In this document: positions 61,661 to 64,000 of the stretch, piece by piece
How positions within the stretch are numbered: the stretch's first letter is position 1
How the letters are laid out: each line of letters starts with the position of its first letter
DNA from: Trichoplax adhaerens
Lineage: Eukaryota; Placozoa; Uniplacotomia; Trichoplacea; Trichoplacidae
Direction: 5' to 3'
DNA length: 64,000 bases
Assembly (NCBI RefSeq): GCF_000150275.1
Contig: NW_002060965.1
Coordinates: 314,923-378,922, forward strand
The notes under the pieces: model-generated
The model's database searches: none
What the model saw: only the letters and a program-made list of their open reading frames with translations
Told to the model about the DNA's origin: nothing
Made by a program: the position numbers and the translations under genes

Positions 61661-64000
61661 CTATAGATAAATTTTTCGTAAATCGGCTGGTGAAGTTATT
61701 ACATTGCACTGCGGACAAAGTTTTTTAGCACCTAGTGTTCGCATCCAACATTCTTCGCAATGAACGTGCCAACAATTAATCGAAGTTAATGGGATATAGT
61801 AAGGCTCCATGCATATTAAGCATCTATAAGACGGATTAAACGACGATGAACTATCCGATGTTCTCTTATCGGAATTACGATCCTTGATTCCTTTTTCAGT
61901 ATCACCTCCAACACCATCTACCACTTGACTTTTAATATCTACTATGAAAGGATTATATTTCACGTTAATGATCCATTAATTTACTATGTTCCGAATATTT
62001 AAATGCACAATTATCGCAAAAGGGATACAGCACAAACGTACGAAGGAGTATATCAACTCCAGAATTGCTCATACGGTCAATCATTCAAATATAATTACAG
62101 CAATAATGGCGGAATTTAGACAATAATTGGATAAGAAATCTTTATTTATCCTTTTTCTTTCAAGTCAACATGCTTAAACGTACTGAAGATCCGACTAGAG
62201 CGTGCTTTTCCTTTCTCTTCTGCCATGAGCTTTCTTGACTACGTCGTATTTCTCTAAATTCAAATGTGATTTATACGCACGATAGGGCTTATAACATTTT
62301 GTGCTAATATTAAACAGCAGTGTACTAACGCTATTCTATTCTAGGTGAAAATAATATCGCTATCGCAGCGACTATAAAAACTGTCGATTACTTGAAATAA
62401 AGATGGAAGAGCATAACAGGCATCAGTTGGTGCAGAAAGGAAGTGCATTTAGCCAAGCAAGAAGCATTAATACTACAATCGTGAGAAGCGAAAAAGGTAC
62501 TAGGGGTGCTAATGCAGTATAGCTGTGAAAGCGCGCAAAAAGCAGAACTTCATGGCTTTACGGTATGCAACAACTGATTTAACTTGTACAAGGTTTAAGC
62601 ATTAGCAATCATTTTTAATAGATACTAAATTTTTGGTATCCTAACTAGTCAAGAATCTGATTTACAGTGATTTCATCTTGTACATTTTCACTTTTAAAGT
62701 AAGGTATATTGTACAATTAATTACTCAGCAATATCATACAGTACTTACTATCATTCGATTTACAGTTAGTCCATTTACTACTTTCCACAGCTTTGGATGA
62801 TTTATCAATTCCTAGCATAGCTTGCCGCAAAGCCTTTCTAGATCGCTCTTCTTTAGCTTCATCAGCACTACATGGTATTAAATCAGCTTCTGTGTACTGC
62901 GACTTACCAAAAGCTTCGCTAACATCAATATCAATAACAACATTTTCGTCTTCATCAGTTTTTTTAATTTTTTCAAAACCAGATGCAGTCAAGTCTTCCT
63001 CAACCAACGCGGTGGCTCGTACCCTTGATTCGCCTAGGGTAAAGATCCGAATACGAATCAGGTTTGCTATTATACCTATCTCTGTATGATTTGACAACAT
63101 CATCTCTTCGCGATAGAAATTCTATGTTATGCGGTAAAAACAATTGAAATACTTACCACACCAATCGTATTCAATAAATTTATCACTTTGATGACCACTA
63201 CTTCCTTCGTTGCTAATACCCTTATTACCTAAACAATTATTTACATGATCGTTCATTTCCGTATCACTGCCAGTAATTGATTGATTACAAATTGGACACA
63301 AGGTAGATGTAGATGTTGTAGAGCTTGAGGCTGTCAAATATGTATTACCACTATATCTTCCTTGATTTAATAATCTTCTATTCATTGCATTGCTTGTTAA
63401 AGACGTTCCATCCGATGAACTTTCACCCTTACTCCTGATTAATCTGTTATTTCGTACAGATTCAAAAACTTCATACAACGATCCATGAGAAATGCTTGGT
63501 GACAAACTTTCCGTATTTTCTTTCTGCTTCTTGCTCGATGCCTATATACGCGTACGATTAAGATATGCAGTATAGTCGTCATTGATAATTTTGATTAATT
63601 AGACATTAAATAGAAATTTCAAAGTGTCAACTATAACGTAATTACGTCAATGCAACGAAGTGTACTGTACAAATACTCGTACAGTAGCATCAACATAGTG
63701 ATAACACCAATATACGAAGCTGTTTCTGACTAGCTGTTTAAAATGTACATTATGGTATAATATTCAAAGTTGGACTTATTTATATACAGAAAAGCCATTA
63801 GTAAACCTGTTGCGTGGATTTTCTTCCATGGCTTGATTCACGCAAATTCCTACGCGAATTACTTTTACTCAGAGAAGAAAACATGGCAGTCATTTTCTTC
63901 AACTCCATATCCAAATGGCTTTGTAAATCACTTGTCCTTATAGTCATACCACATATTGGACAATTACCACCATAAGTGGATTTCCTTTTACGACGAGATC
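61661..64000 (-). CDS. RNF220: RNF220-like RING E3 ubiquitin ligase, 3' part
   Basis: Four phase-consistent minus-strand exons: 63807-64000 (runs off the window), 63157-63541, 62749-63033 and 61661-61941. In order: a zinc-finger-like CPICGMTIRTSDLQSHLDME; a second finger CPICNQSITGSDTEMNDHVN then NCL; the conserved linker SRVRATALVEEDLTASGFE; the acidic YTEADLIPCSADEAKEE; and a C-terminal RING, RCLICMEPYYIPLTSINCW-HVHCEECW-...-CPQC. The protein ends DLRKIYL. The RING and the last ~40 residues are nearly identical to vertebrate RNF220, which ubiquitinates nuclear targets such as SIN3B and acts in Wnt and Hedgehog signalling. The stop is TAG at 61661-61663. The 5' exons lie beyond the right edge, and the gene is convergent with LHPP. 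Confidence 0.9.

Noticed and set aside
62403-62522. 39-codon ATG ORF (MEEHNRHQLVQKG…) near RNF220
   Set aside because: Very short, within the RNF220 intron and on the opposite strand, with no recognisable feature.

Overview
This is animal nuclear DNA. It is AT-rich, its genes are split by short to medium GT-AG introns whose exons I could join by codon phase, and its proteins are metazoan: a PAQR3-like seven-helix protein, APAF-1-like NB-ARC/beta-propeller genes, death and CARD domains, adhesion/secretin-type GPCRs, LHPP and RNF220. The compact AT-rich genes and the expanded, reshuffled apoptosome-type genes suggest a placozoan (Trichoplax-like) genome. That assignment is an inference and is not proved by the sequence.

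Layout. 1-2.4 kb: no supported gene. 2.37-3.34 kb (-): intronless PAQR3-like gene. 3.85-4.81 kb: dispersed repeat R1. 4.95-9.48 kb (+): gene 1, a three-exon gene made of an unknown two-exon N-terminal module and a C-terminal death domain. 13.4-31.7 kb (+): gene 2, about 21 exons and about 1,800 residues, with a paralogous N-terminal module followed by an APAF-1-like NB-ARC, a helical region and divergent WD40-like propellers. Its two longest introns hold repeats, including an R1 copy apparently inserted into a second element, R2. 34.1-43.1 kb (-): GPCR-A, with signal peptide, Cys-rich ectodomain and a 7tm_2 bundle. 47.8-49.7 kb (-): GPCR-B, a decayed paralog of the 7TM part only. 50.5-56.8 kb (+): gene 3, in which a CARD exon joins in frame to propeller exons homologous to those of gene 2, with no room for an NB-ARC. 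58.3-60.0 kb (+): complete LHPP. 61.7-64.0 kb (-): 3' part of RNF220, running off the window.

How the genes relate. Genes 1, 2 and 3 form a local cell-death or innate-immunity-type cluster. Gene 1 and gene 2 share the N-terminal module. After the same phase-1 intron, one continues into a death domain and the other into NB-ARC plus propellers. Gene 3 uses the same phase-1 junction to join a CARD to the propeller. The three genes therefore look like one parts kit recombined at phase-1 introns: a sensor/oligomeriser (gene 2), a death-domain protein with the same N-module (gene 1), and a CARD-propeller protein without the ATPase (gene 3). Gene 1 carries a frameshift and gene 3 a weakened splice donor, so one or both may be decaying or misassembled at those points.
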